DNA of 64,000 nt from Mycogone perniciosa (Eukaryota; Ascomycota; Sordariomycetes; Hypocreales; Hypocreaceae). Position 1 is the first letter of the stretch; each line of letters starts with the position of its first letter. The DNA lies in the NCBI GenBank assembly GCA_025331125.1, contig JAOALB010000176.1, positions 1 through 64,000 on the forward strand, given 5' to 3'. Both the position numbers and the translations under genes were made by a program. Below the pieces are notes generated by a model that ran no database searches, was not told where the DNA came from, and saw only the letters and a list, made by a program, of their open reading frames with translations. Shown one piece after another: positions 53,735 to 64,000 of this stretch.

Positions 53735-56700
53735 ATGCCTTTGACAAAGCCGTTATCCATACCTGGGGGCTGGGGGAAGGAGAGTCCCACTGTCGAAGAA
53801 AGGAATCCTAGTAAGTCCAGTACAAGTTCTATCATGTTATAGAACTAACGGTAATGTAATTTAGTGGAATCTCAATCTGTTCCTCGAACTATTGCTGGTG
53901 TCGTTGGTGATTCCGGAGATATTTTTGATTCAACCGGCAAAGTAATTGGGAAGATTTCAGATGTCACGGATCCCCATGATCTTGCAGGGAACACTGTTAG
54001 CGCAACTGGTGACATTATGGACTCTTTGGGCCATGTTCTCGGTAAAGCCAACCTTGATGAAGAGTACGATGGCGAGTATACTACTCAATCAGTCCGCAAT
54101 GGCAAGAAATCCAATGGGGGATGGAACTTGCTTGGTAAAACAAAGTCAGCGTACAAAGCTGTCAACGATCTGCAAGGTCCTATCTCAAAAGGTCTGAATC
54201 TCGTTAGCGAGTTACAGAAACAGAAAGAAGGTGAGGGAGCCTTCGACAAAGGTTCCAGTGAGCATGAGCATGAGCATGAGGGAGGTCAATCCCAGCAACA
54301 AGTACAAAAACAGGACTCGGAGAAGGTGGAGACAGAAGAGCAGGAGCAATCCGTTGACGAAAAAACTGGAAAAGAGGATGACAGCCTAATCGAAGGCAAA
54401 CAGAAAGAGGAAAAGCGATTGGAGGATGCGCAGAAGACTCCAGGCAAGTCAGAAGTCGAACAAAGTGTTCCCGAGGGTGACGACAAACAAACAACCCTTG
54501 GCAAGATGGACGAAGAAAATGCCAAAGACGATGTGTTGAAGAGCCCGGGCGACTCGAAAGTTGACGCAAGGGACTTGGAGCCCAAAGATGTCGAGCCCGA
54601 GGACGCCAAGCTGAAAGAAGTCGAGCCTAGGGCTATTGAGCCCGAGGAGACCAAGCCAGGGGAAATTGACCTGAAAGAGGTCGAGCCTGAGGAGGTCGAA
54701 CCTAAGGCCATTGAGCCTGGGGACGTCACGTCTACAGAAAGTGGGGTGAGGGAGGCTGAACCAAAGGACCTCGAACCCAAGGACGCTGAACTGAAAGACA
54801 TCGAGCCTAAGAACGTCGAGTCCGAGGAGGTGGAACCCAAGGCTATCGAGTCTGGGGATGTCACGTCTACTGAAAGTGGGATGAAGGAGACTGAAGCAAA
54901 AGACCTCGAAGCAAAGGATGTCGAGCCCAAGAATATCGAGCCTAAGGATGTCGAGCCTACGGAAGGCGGAGTGAAGGAGGCTAAAGCAAAGGACCTCGAA
55001 GCAAAGGATGTCGAACCCGAAGCTAGGCCCGAGCCCAAGGACGTTGAGCTGAAAGATGTCGAGTCTAAGAACGTCGAGTCCGAGGAGGTGGAACCCAAAG
55101 CTATCGAGCCCGGGGATGTTACGTCTACTGAAAGTGGGATGAAGGAGGCTGAAGCAAAGGACCTCGAAGCAAAGGATGTTGAGCCCAAGGATGTCGAGCC
55201 TACGGAAGGTGGAGTGAAGGAGGCTAAAGCAAAGGATCTCGAACCAAAAGACCTCGGACCAAAGGACGTCGAGCCGAGTGGTTTCAAATCTGAGGAGCTT
55301 GAGCCAAAGGCAGTCGAAACAGAGGCTGAACCCAAAGAAATCGAGCCCAAGGATGTCAAAGCTAAAGAGACCGAAGAAAAGGAGATCGAGCCAAAGGACA
55401 TTGAACCCGAGGATGTCGAATCCATAGATGTGGAATCTAGGGATATCGAGGCCAAGGCCGTCGATTCATCCCGACAAGACGAAACCCTACGTGATCTTCC
55501 CAAGGATATTCCAAGTCCTAGAGCAACAGAGGAGGAGCCTATGAAGACGGTTGAAAGCCCAGAGGCAAAAGACCCCTTTGAGAAAGACACAGGCGACATC
55601 ACAAGTGTAGGAGAAACGACAGACGATCCGCAACAACAAAAGGAACAAGAAAAGCCGATGGACTACTCCGTGCTCAAAGGGACTAGGGTCAATAAGGCTG
55701 GAAACCTCGTCAACAAGAATGGAGATGTGATTGGTCGCCTGATTGAAGGTGACCCCAAGCAGCTGCTTGGCAAGAGAGCAGATGAGGAGGGGAATATTTG
55801 GAACGATGCAGGCAAAATCATGGGCAGGGGTGAACCGCTGCCGGATTCAGAACGAGAAGATCTGAAAGAATTCGCACCCTTCGAAAATTTCCCAGATGCT
55901 GTCGTAGAGGCTGATGGTCGAGTTCTCTCCAATGGCGAGCAAGTCGGCATTGTTGTTGAGGGAGACCCAAAGCGCCTTAAGGGGAGCCGCGTTGACGAAG
56001 ATGGTGACGTCTTGGATCGACGAGGCAATGTCGTTGGAAAGGCAGAGCCCTGGAACGAGCCCGAAGCTGAGCCAGAGCCCGAGATTGACAGGTCTATCCT
56101 GGCTGGCAAGAGGGTCAACAAGGCTGGAAACGTGGTGGATTCGTCCGGAACCATCTTTGGCAGAATTATTGAAGGCAATGTCAGTGCCCTTGCTGGGCGT
56201 ATGTGCGACAAAGACGGCAACGTTCGAAGCGAAGCTGGAGATATCATTGGCAAGGCTGAGGTTATCCCCGAGGGCGAGCGTGAGGGTTTGCGCGAGGGGC
56301 CTTTCGCTGAGCTTTTCGGATGTACTGTGGCAAAAGATGGCAAAATTGTCACCCCTTCTGGTGATGTGGTGGGAAGGCTTGTTACTGGCGATCCAAAACT
56401 TCTTTTTGGTCGCCCTGTCGACGCAGATGGAGATATCGTGGATCGAAATGGCAATGTCCTGGCCAAGGCAGAGCGTTGGGAGGAACCTGAGGTTGAGAAG
56501 AAGATCAATCCGTTGGCTGGCCGCAAAGTGAATCGCGAGGGAAATGTTTTGGATGAAGATGGTAACATTGTTGGAAAGCTGGTCAGTGGGGACATTACCA
56601 TATGCTCGGGCAAGGAGGTTGATGAAGATGGCGACGTGATCAACTCCAAGGGTAACACCATTGGGCACGTCGCGCTTCTCGAGGATATCCCTCCTGAGGA

Positions 56701-57498
56701 AACCGAGTCCGCGGAAGACAAGGAGAAGCGCGAGGAAGCTGAAAGAGACAGGAAGCTGGCTGGGCAGCTTGCAGCGTGCATTGGGCAGGCCCTTGACAAG
56801 ATCCGCCCGATTTGCAAGCTGATCACAGATAAGATTGATGTAGCAGAAAGAACGCCGAAGGAGGAGCTTGATGAGGAGCAGCTTGTGCGAGAGGTAAAGC
56901 CGCTTATCGAAGAGGGCGGCAAGATCTTGGCCGAGACTAATGGCGCGATCCGTGGACTTGATCCGGACGGTCGAATCCAGCGAAACGCAAAGCACAAGAC
57001 TGGGTCTAAGGAGGCGACCCCGGAAGAGCATCATCTCGCCGACGTGATCAAAGAGGTAAGGACTAACTGCTACACCACGAGCGTCTGTTACTTTGGAGTA
57101 TTGTAAGCTGACAAGGCGCAACCAAATAGCTCACTGGCACTGTGACGCAGACAATCGACAACGCAAAGAGAAAGATTGAGGGCATGCCTCATGTGAAGAA
57201 AGAGCTTAATCCTCTATGGGGACTTCTGTCAGAGCCTCTATTCCAGATCATCGCAGCCGTTGGGCTCTTGCTCACTGGTGTGCTTGGCCTTGTTGGAAAA
57301 CTGGTAAGCAGTCCTACTCATCCTGTTTCTTATTAGAATGAAGAGTTATATACTGACACCACACAGCTCAGCGGCCTGGGCCTCGGTGGACTGGTGGATA
57401 ATCTCCTTGGTACACTCGGCCTGACCAAAATCTTGGGCAGCTTGGGTCTCGGAAGCGCGATTGACGCTCTGACTGGCAAGGACAAAAAGAAGAAGTGA
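53735..57498 (+). CDS. Large LEA-like DUF3659/DUF6987 repeat protein
   Basis: Four exons, 53735-53810, 53865-57055, 57130-57303 and 57367-57498, give about 1190 residues. Splicing of exon 1 supplies the start (MPLTKPLSIPGGWGKESP) and joins in phase to MESQSVPRT. Two DUF3659 units lie near the N-terminus (about 35-90). A very acidic, Lys-Glu-rich region (about 125-600) is dominated by EPKDVEPKD-type pentapeptide repeats. A second array of six to eight DUF3659 units (about 625-960) follows. Then comes a helical domain matching DUF6987 (LAACIGQALDKIRPICKLIT). The C-terminus is hydrophobic and Gly/Leu-rich (LSGLGLGGLVDNLLGTLGL) with a KKKK end. The family is often labelled LEA-domain protein in fungi; stress protection is assumed by name only. 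The repeat region leaves long antisense frames open. Confidence 0.85.
54570..55460 (+). repeat. Coding pentapeptide repeat array (EPKDV-type)
   Basis: Within the large LEA-like gene, 15-nt units coding for variants of Glu-Pro/Ala-Lys-Asp-Val/Ile/Leu are repeated for about 900 bp, with longer higher-order blocks (the segment with GDVTSTESG recurs at about 54720, 54855 and 55115). Higher-order recurrence suggests recent unequal crossing-over. Confidence 0.8.
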
Positions 57499-57992
57499 TT
57501 GATAATGCGTCTGAGTGAATCTGTAACTCTGTATCTATGTTGTAGCTCGTTGGTCTTGATGAATGCTGTATCCACCAATATTTCTTTCCTTGGCCGCCTA
57601 TATCGCAATCAGATACTATTTTCGAGAGTGTTATACTATTACTATCTACACCCATGGCTTTAGAGTGAGGGAATTTGCCTCTGACTAGGTCCCCAATAAG
57701 CGCACAGTTATATCAGGGCTGTGCTTCGCAAGCGTTCGAACTAAAATAATATACTACTCGTCATAGAGCATACAAACAGGATCATAGTGCGGAGGATCGC
57801 ATGAACCTCGTAAATCGTCAAATCGTACTCCGTATCTCGAATTGCATTGCAGTAGCGCACACTGCAGTGGCGTTTATCCACAGATCAAGATTCCACTCCA
57901 CCTTCATAGCCTCAGCATCGTTACGACTATATTTCCTAACGACTCCCCATGCAAATTCCTACCCAACCTCAAAGCTAATCCGACATCTCAAC
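57499..57992. other. Spacer upstream of the DJ-1/PfpI gene
   Basis: 494 bp with no gene. A TACTCCGTA copy lies near 57827. The last part is the promoter and leader of the DJ-1-like gene. Confidence 0.45.
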
Positions 57993-59023
57993 ATGGCGAA
58001 AGTGGTCTTTTTGATGGCCGATTATGGCCACGAGCCCTCAGGTACGGACCCCACTGCATTGCATCATTATATGATCTCATGCCCATTTGTATTTAGAGAC
58101 GGCGGTTCCCTATGCAGCCTTCAAGGCCGCTGGCTTTGACGTCAGATTTGCAACCGAGACGGGGGTATCTCCCCGGTGTGATTCCAAATTGCTCGAGGGC
58201 ATCACACAGGTTATTCTTGTACGATCAGCGATCAAACCCCCGAGGCGCTTGTCAGCGGCGCGCTGAGGACGCTCGTTTCTAATCCAGACAATAGGGTGCA
58301 AAGCGCTCCGTAGTGAGGCAGTACGAAACGATGATTACATCGGATGAGTGGCAGCACCCACTGGTGTGGTCCGAACCAAACTTCAATCTTGACACATTTG
58401 ATGTTGTTTTCCTTCCAGGTGGCCATGACAAGGCAGTCAGACAAGTGATTGACTCCGAGAAGGTCCATAGTCTGCTCGTGGACTTCTTTCCAAAGACCAA
58501 AAAGCCTGGCAAGAAAGCTGTCGGAGCTGTATGCCATGGCCCCATGGTTCTCGCCAATTCCAAGGGTCCTAATGGTAAGAGTGTCATTCATGACTGTGTG
58601 ACGACGGCCCTACCGGCCCGGTTTGAGCAGGTGGCTTTTTGGGGAACTCGGATCTTCCTGGGGGATTATTACAAAACGTATGGAGCCGGAAGTGAGGATG
58701 TTGAAGACGCCGTAAGTCCTGCAAATCCCCACCTTTTCTCTTATAATGCCAAGCAGCCCCTAATCACATGTGAGCCAATAGGTGCGAAAAGCACTGGCAC
58801 ATCCTTCGCAGTTCAAGAACAGCTTGGTCCCAACTCCGTAAGTTCAGGAGCACTCAATGCGTTGCATATTGTTTTCAAGCTAATTTCTCTTCACAGTTTC
58901 GTGGTTGAAGACAAAAACTTCAACTACATCACTGCCCGATTTCCAGGCGATATAGAGCTTCTGTCCGAGAAGTTGGTTAGCCTAGTACGCAGCATCGGTG
59001 CCCAAGAAGTTGGGACAGACTGA
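57993..59023 (+). CDS. DJ-1/PfpI (ThiJ) family protein, glyoxalase III-like
   Basis: Five exons: 57993-58041, 58097-58209, 58295-58711, 58782-58837 and 58897-59023, 253 residues. Phase holds at every junction. The class I glutamine-amidotransferase-like fold is clear: VVFLMADYGHEPSETAVPY, GFDVRFATETG, DVVFLPGGHDKAVRQ, and the nucleophile elbow AVCHGPM with Cys134-His135. Glu17 is the probable third member of the active site. Relatives (Hsp31/Hsp3101) convert methylglyoxal to lactate without glutathione and protect against stress. At the exon 2/3 junction the residues KLL, frequent in homologues, seem absent, so that boundary may be off by a few codons. Expression and substrate are not predictable from sequence. 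Confidence 0.85.
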
Positions 59024-59492
59024 GAGAAATCCGCCTGACATCTGATGGCTCAAATTGGTTATCTGCATTGTTTTTAAGGCTACTGGTACGGTTTGTGCCT
59101 GCCTATATTTTTTCATCCATCCATCCATTTAGTTATCAACCTTTTTGTGTCTCGCCATCGCCCGCCTTAGTTGTACGTTATGATTCAGGATATGAATGCC
59201 TGTTATATCTATCAACCAAGTCTGTTAAATACTATGAATTGGTATCGAAATAGTCTAATGCTAAAGGCACAGTTGAACAGAAAAAACCTTTCCCTCCCTT
59301 CCCCTACCGATTGTTCCCTTTCCTCGCTGGTGTCGTGGTCAATTGCCCACTTCTTGCGTCTTATATCACCCAAAGTCCACTTTCTGTCTCCAAAACGCCA
59401 ATCTGTCATTATTTCCTAGTCACCATTGAAAGTCTGGACGAGGAGTTGGTCGAGATTTGGTCGTATATCGACAAGGCAGCAGCGCTAGCGAC
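59024..59492. other. Spacer with downstream part of DJ-1-like gene
   Basis: Non-coding, CT- and T-rich on the plus strand. It holds the DJ-1-like gene's 3' end. Minus-strand sequence that continues the carrier pseudogene frame past 59493 no longer resembles a carrier. Confidence 0.45.
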
Positions 59493-59993
59493 ACGGATGG
59501 TGTCAAGTAGGTAAGCAACAATGCCAGCTGTCGAGGCCAAGTAGCCAAGGGCAAATGATGCTAGGGAATTGTTTTCCAGAGACCCAACAGCACCAAAGAC
59601 ATATGGGAAGACATACCACTGGATGCCAAAAATATTCCCAAAGACATTGATGAAGCCGTTAAATTGTCGCTGTCCAGAGAATAGACGCAGACCTGGCCGG
59701 TCGCACCAATCCACATGGCGTGGCCATCCCGGTCCTTTTTTGCCCGGGCATCTTTCTTGGTCTGTCCCTGAAGGCAAAATTGAGGGTTGAGTGGGGAAAT
59801 ATCAGATGAGATCGGCAGTGTTACCGCGCCATAGGTTAATGAAGCCTTCATTGGTCACTGTACGCTGAAAACACTCGCCAATGCTGGCGTATCAACAGTC
59901 AAGACGACCAGCCTTGGTCATCTCATCTTGGTTCTATGTGAGGAGATTAACACATTCGATGGGGGCGGCAGCAGTTTTTGAAACAGAAACAGA
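59493..59993 (-). pseudogene. Decayed ADP/ATP carrier (mitochondrial carrier) pseudogene
   Basis: The minus strand still reads as an ADP/ATP translocase through several frames. VSKTAAAPIEC corresponds to the first carrier signature, then NQDEM, then NEGFINLWRGNTADLI, YFPTQ, KKDRDGH, VYSLD, RQFNGF, and finally SLENNSLASFALG with the last PLDTIR signature surviving as LLDTIR. At least three in-frame stops are present (LLT-stop-NQDEM, DC-stop, LI-stop-YFPTQ). Each is one C-to-T change away from the expected Gln or Arg codon, and two further Arg-to-Cys changes are of the same type. There are also frameshifts near 59800 and a deletion in the middle. The N-terminal helix and the C-terminal RRRMMM signature are missing. 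Confidence 0.88.
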
Positions 59994-62383
59994 CACTCTG
60001 GGATTGCTCGTAAATGAGAAATAATTCGCAAAATATGAGGTTTGTACTTCGTATTTTATACGTTGCAATGCGCCACCAGCGACCGAGACCCGAGCCTTGT
60101 ACTGTGTCTGATTATTGAGGCCAAGAGCTATTATCTATACATTAAAAATCGGGAATACTACTCGAGAAGGGAGAGGCCGCGGACTTGAAAAGCAATAATA
60201 AGACAAACACCCTAAAACAAGTGCCTCATGTCTTGGCTGTGAACTGCACTGAAGCAATCGGGGCAACGGCTGTCCGTACGGAGTACTTCGCACAGACACC
60301 TTTTTTACTTTTTTGCCTCAGCCTTTTCCTGCCCCTCATTTACTGCGATAAAGTTTCTTGGACAGGGGCCTTGCCTTAACCATGGAGGTTTGACAGGGAC
60401 TTTTATACAGTTCGGAATTGGATATAATATTACTATCCCGTTACTTCGTACTCCGTACTCCGTACTCTAATACGGCTTAATTCCCAGAGTTTATTGACTA
60501 TGTTTGTCCGTTAAACAATCGTGCGTAGCAACTTCGTATAACATACAAGTACTACCTTAGGTACTCCGTACGGCATGGCCTGGTGCTGCTGTACTACCCA
60601 CACTGGACGCACTGGAACGAGAGAGGATATTAAAGTTTCATGCCATTCCATGGCTCACCAATAACATTCTTGTGAAGAAAAGAGGCACGGTCTAGAATCG
60701 AGCAGTAATGTAGCTTTGTGCTACCCTGGATGCATACATATAAGCATACAAAGTACGGAGTATTTTCGCGATAGATGGTAGTACGAGTACTATGTACCTG
60801 GATCCAGCCATTCCATTTCGGCACCGGCAGCTCGAGTCGGATCATCTTTGCTGGACCGTACGTACGAGTACCAAGGCAATTGGGCATGCAGACGTAACGG
60901 TTATGCAGTGAGAGACTAATACGGAGTAGAGAGACTTGCATTTGGCCCGGGGATTCGGAAAAGGATGTACGAAGTACGAAGTAATCCGTGCTTCATGCTA
61001 TGATGTTTTAAGGCACTTTCAATTATTCGCCTAACGAGGTTTGCCTCCCAAAAAGCAATGTTCCGGCTCTCGGGGCAACAAGGGTTGTACTCCGCATGTA
61101 TTCTCGGATCGAGAGCACACCGAAGCTGCAACCTCGCGCGTTCTGAGATTGAAGAGGAGCGTTTCCTTGTAAGCCACATGTGATTTCTCAGGGATCCTTG
61201 TTCCTCGGGGTATGGATGGCTTGTTTTTTTTGTTTTTTTTTGTGAATGTTGCGAGTTTACTATTTAAGTCCAGCATGGTAGGACTTCGTAGTACTATTAT
61301 TGTCATCGCTCGTCGATGCATTCACCACGAGGTATGTGCAAGCGCGGATCGGCTCACCAAGCTGCGGCCTGCACAGACCCCGATCCTTGGTACCCCTTCC
61401 CCTACTCCGTGCTCTGTGCTTTGCCTGATGAGATTGCCGGTTAAATACGACAAGTGGGTAATACAAGTCTAACGTGGTCGATAATCTAGCGTCATTAGCA
61501 AGACGTTAGCCAGCCGTTAGCTAGCCGTTAGACTGAGATTAGCTTGAGAAAACAATGCATGAACGCCGCCCGTCAATAAGTCCCCGGCTGTCCCGGTAAT
61601 GCTGCGTATTGGGCTAGGTATGCGAAGTACAAAGTACTACTACTACTGATATATGCATAGCCGGGCGGTTAATACTCCGTACTACGAGTACTACTGCATA
61701 GACCCTAGTCAACGAAGCCATAATGATAGTATGTACTCCGTACTACCTCAACGCTTTTTTGACAGGGTATGTGTGCTCGTACAGATTCATGTTAGCGCTT
61801 CTTGCATTGGAATAGTATGTGACTTGAAGAAATGATACTCTCGCGACCATTCACGGTGAGTGAGTCGGTGGTGTTGTCATTTCTGATAAGCACGCACTAC
61901 CTAGGTAGGTACCCCTGCATTACCTTAATACTGGGCTGTCGTAGTAGGTGTCAACAGTGTGTACATGTCCTCTTAGCGCACGGCACATTCTCATCGCTGG
62001 GACCAGCGTGCGGGGTACCTCAACGGCGACTAAGCCGCTTCTGGCCTCGGCTCACCGTTCAGCCGTCAGTGCCATCTGAATGATTGGGTGGCGATCGCCA
62101 GTCCAGAGCGCCCAGAAGCCTAGAACCCAGTAAAACGGTCGATGGGGACACACGTGATTGAGATTGTCGATTCCGCATCCCCTTTCAGTTGCCCCCAACC
62201 CCCAAGCTCCTTTAGCCCAGCATTTCTCCTTTCTCTCCACTTCATCTTCTTTTCATCTCAGTGTCCAGGTGTGAGAGCTTGCGAGAGCCAGCAGGCAGCA
62301 CAACAGCCTGTGATCTTGCCCCCAAGTCTGCTTCGGTATCATCCTTCTGTCTTCTGAAGAAGCTAGATCACGAGACTCTTGCA
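59994..62383. other. Long gene-free spacer upstream of the Zn2Cys6 gene
   Basis: 2.4 kb without a supportable gene. It is crowded with the dispersed palindrome: copies at about 60276, 60446-60468, 60560, 60755, 60910, 61669 and 61735, plus TACGAAGTA forms at 60965-60980. T-rich runs occur at 61224-61240. The last 150 bp, C/T-rich, form the likely promoter and leader of the regulator gene. Confidence 0.55.
60440..60475. repeat. Tandem TACTCCGTAC copies
   Basis: Two to three overlapping copies of ACTCCGTACTCCGTACTC follow each other at about 60447-60467, preceded by a TACTTCGTA form. They are part of the dispersed family. Confidence 0.75.
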
Positions 62384-64000
62384 ATGGACGAATTGTTCCG
62401 AGACACGAGTAGCCAGAGCCGCACGGCCTGCACTGAGTGTCAGCGCAGGAAGCAAAAGGTACTACCTTGCCTATATTGATATACCAAGCCGGCTCCATTG
62501 ACTTGACTAACACATGGTCGGCTGTAGTGTAACCGCGAATGGCCCTGCAATCACTGTCAGAAGCGCAAGGTTGCCGACAAGTGCCGTTTCAACCAACCGA
62601 ACACAACCTTGGACAGGGCACCACAAGATACGAAGAAGAAGGCCCCGCTGCCCCTCGATGCCGGCTCCGAGAGGGACACCGGCGATGATGCGACCGGGTC
62701 GGCAGAAACGTCTGTGCCGCAAACCACCAAGAAGCGTAGTCTCAGCAGCCGCGACGATTACGAGGAAGGCGGTGATTCCGATGGGGGCGAGGATCTTGGA
62801 TTGGGCGACCTGGGCTACATGGCAACCCACCAATTTGCCTTTCTCGGACTGGATGTTAACGTAAGACTTCACTGCAAGCTCAGCGCCGCATCGTGACTGG
62901 GGCAATGTGCTAACCGGGCTTATTGAATATACAGACAGACCAACCTGTGTCGAGACAGTTCTGGGTGAAACCCTCTGCTTGCGCGCAACTTGAACGTGCG
63001 GTAGATATTCTCCCACAACGACCGCATATGGGTAAGTCGTATTTTGCCACCGTTACACTGGTGCGTGCTCCTCGAGCTAACACTGGCTTGAAGATGCCCT
63101 GGTTCAAAACTTCTTCGAAAACGTCAATTATCATTATTACATCATCTACCCTCCTGTCTTTCTCCAAGAATATCAAGACTGGTGGCAGAAGAGGTCACAG
63201 AATCGGTCACTTTCTCTCCAGTGGACATGTCTGCTGTTGATGATTTGCTCCTGTGCAAGTCAGCACCTGCCGGTTGACATGCAGGAAAAGCTGGAGCTTG
63301 AAATGGGTCAGACAGCCCAAAATCTGACTGAGACCTATCACAATATGGCTCGAGAACTCGCAAGTGCGATTCCCGTTGGCTACTATCACATGTACAACGT
63401 CCAATGGCTGTTACACTCATGCTATTGGTTCAAGTCCGAAGCCAGGTTCCTCGAATGTTGGCATGTTCTGGGCGCTGCGGCCCGGGAAGCACAAGAGCTA
63501 GGACTCCACCGAAAGGAGACGGCAGAACACTTGCCAGAGTTCGATCGTGAAATGCGTCGTAGGGTATGGTGTGTTGTGGACACCTGGGATTGGTAAGTGA
63601 TCATTAGTCTCCACATTGCAACCGCCACCAAGTCATACTCAACTCAACCTTGCTCAGGCAAATATCCTCGGGTCTCTTCCGCCCATCAATCATCGATCGC
63701 ACGGACTGCAACGTGGACCTTCCCACTCTGACATTGGAAGAATATACACCATCTCCGCTGATGCACATGAAGCTGCAATCAGAATTGATTCGCCGACTTG
63801 CCAAGCGATTTTCCACCCCCAGGAATATCAACACGCCAGAAGAAGCTCAGGAATACAAATCCATCATTGACGAGTGGATGCTCAATTTCCCCCCTGCCTA
63901 CGCGCTGAAGAACCCAGATCAGTTGGGCGACAAAATTAGACCCTGGATCACGTTCCACCGGCATTACATTCATACCATGGGATACATGATGCTTCTCAAC
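62384..64000 (+). CDS. Zn(II)2Cys6 transcription factor (partial, runs off window)
   Basis: Exons seen: 62384-62458, 62528-62860, 62935-63031, 63094-63592 and 63658 onward to the window end. The DNA-binding cluster spans the first intron: CTECQRRKQK joins CNREWPCNHCQKRKV, with six Cys in the order C-x2-C-x6-C-x5-C-x2-C-x8-C. A charged linker (NTTLDRAPQDTKKK, then an acidic Ser/Asp run) leads to the fungal-specific transcription factor domain: DALVQNFFENVNYHYYIIYPP, YNVQWLLHSCYWFKSEAR, and REAQELGLHRKE with RRRVWCVVDTWDWQISSGL. All four junctions keep phase. The protein is at least 400 residues and continues past 64000. Its regulon cannot be inferred; the long palindrome-rich upstream region may be its promoter. 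Confidence 0.9.

Noticed and set aside
54286..57121. Long open frames on the minus strand (over 400 codons) opposite the LEA-like gene
   Set aside because: They exist because the sense codons GAG, AAG, GAT and GTC give no antisense stops; their translations are monotonous Ser/Thr/Leu repeats with no domain, while the sense frame has DUF3659 units and proper introns.

Overview
This is nuclear DNA from a filamentous ascomycete, most likely a member of the Eurotiales (Aspergillus, Penicillium and relatives). Genes carry short introns of about 50-80 bp with GTRNGT donors, CTAAC/CTRAC branch points and CAG/TAG acceptors. The gene set is fungal: IreA with a lumenal domain, Prt1, Cct2, an OdeA-type delta-12 desaturase, DUF3659/LEA-like proteins and a Zn2Cys6 regulator. 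A short quasi-palindrome, TACGGAGTA/TACTCCGTA, is scattered through almost every intergenic space. No tRNA, rRNA, CRISPR or viral sequence was recognised.

Layout. 0.3-1.5 kb: a frame-disrupted hypothetical gene. 1.9-25.5 kb: a conserved housekeeping block with a DUF3445 (haem-dependent N-demethylase-like) protein, a DEK_C/SWIB protein (Uaf30-like), the Hel2/ZNF598 ribosome-quality-control E3 ligase, the unfolded-protein-response sensor IRE1, eIF3b, CCT-beta, a disordered protein with SUMO-interacting-like motifs, and a TBC-domain protein. 26.3-35.8 kb: an accessory, repeat-rich block with a transposase-derived gene whose first catalytic Asp is gone, a broken and an intact copy of a flavin amine-oxidase-like gene, a GIY-YIG-like relic, an A+T-rich island and a solo LTR with a perfect 5-bp target-site duplication. 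35.8-48.4 kb: membrane-lipid and glycan genes separated by long gene-poor spacers (delta-12 desaturase, a membrane-anchored SAM methyltransferase, a GT32 mannosyltransferase-like enzyme and a GT64 exostosin-like enzyme).

48.6-57.5 kb is the most unusual part. It is a five-gene group with two small, otherwise dissimilar proteins ending in nearly the same beta-strand-like C-terminal peptide, a conserved membrane-anchored unknown protein, a small DUF3659 protein and a 1190-residue DUF3659/LEA-like repeat protein. The shared tails and proximity suggest a functional module of unknown role.

58-64 kb: a DJ-1/PfpI glyoxalase-like gene, a decayed ADP/ATP carrier pseudogene whose stops are explained by C-to-T changes, a 2.4 kb spacer full of the dispersed palindrome, and a Zn2Cys6 transcription factor that runs off the window. 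Exon boundaries were assigned by hand from splice signals, phase and family continuity; none is backed by transcript data.
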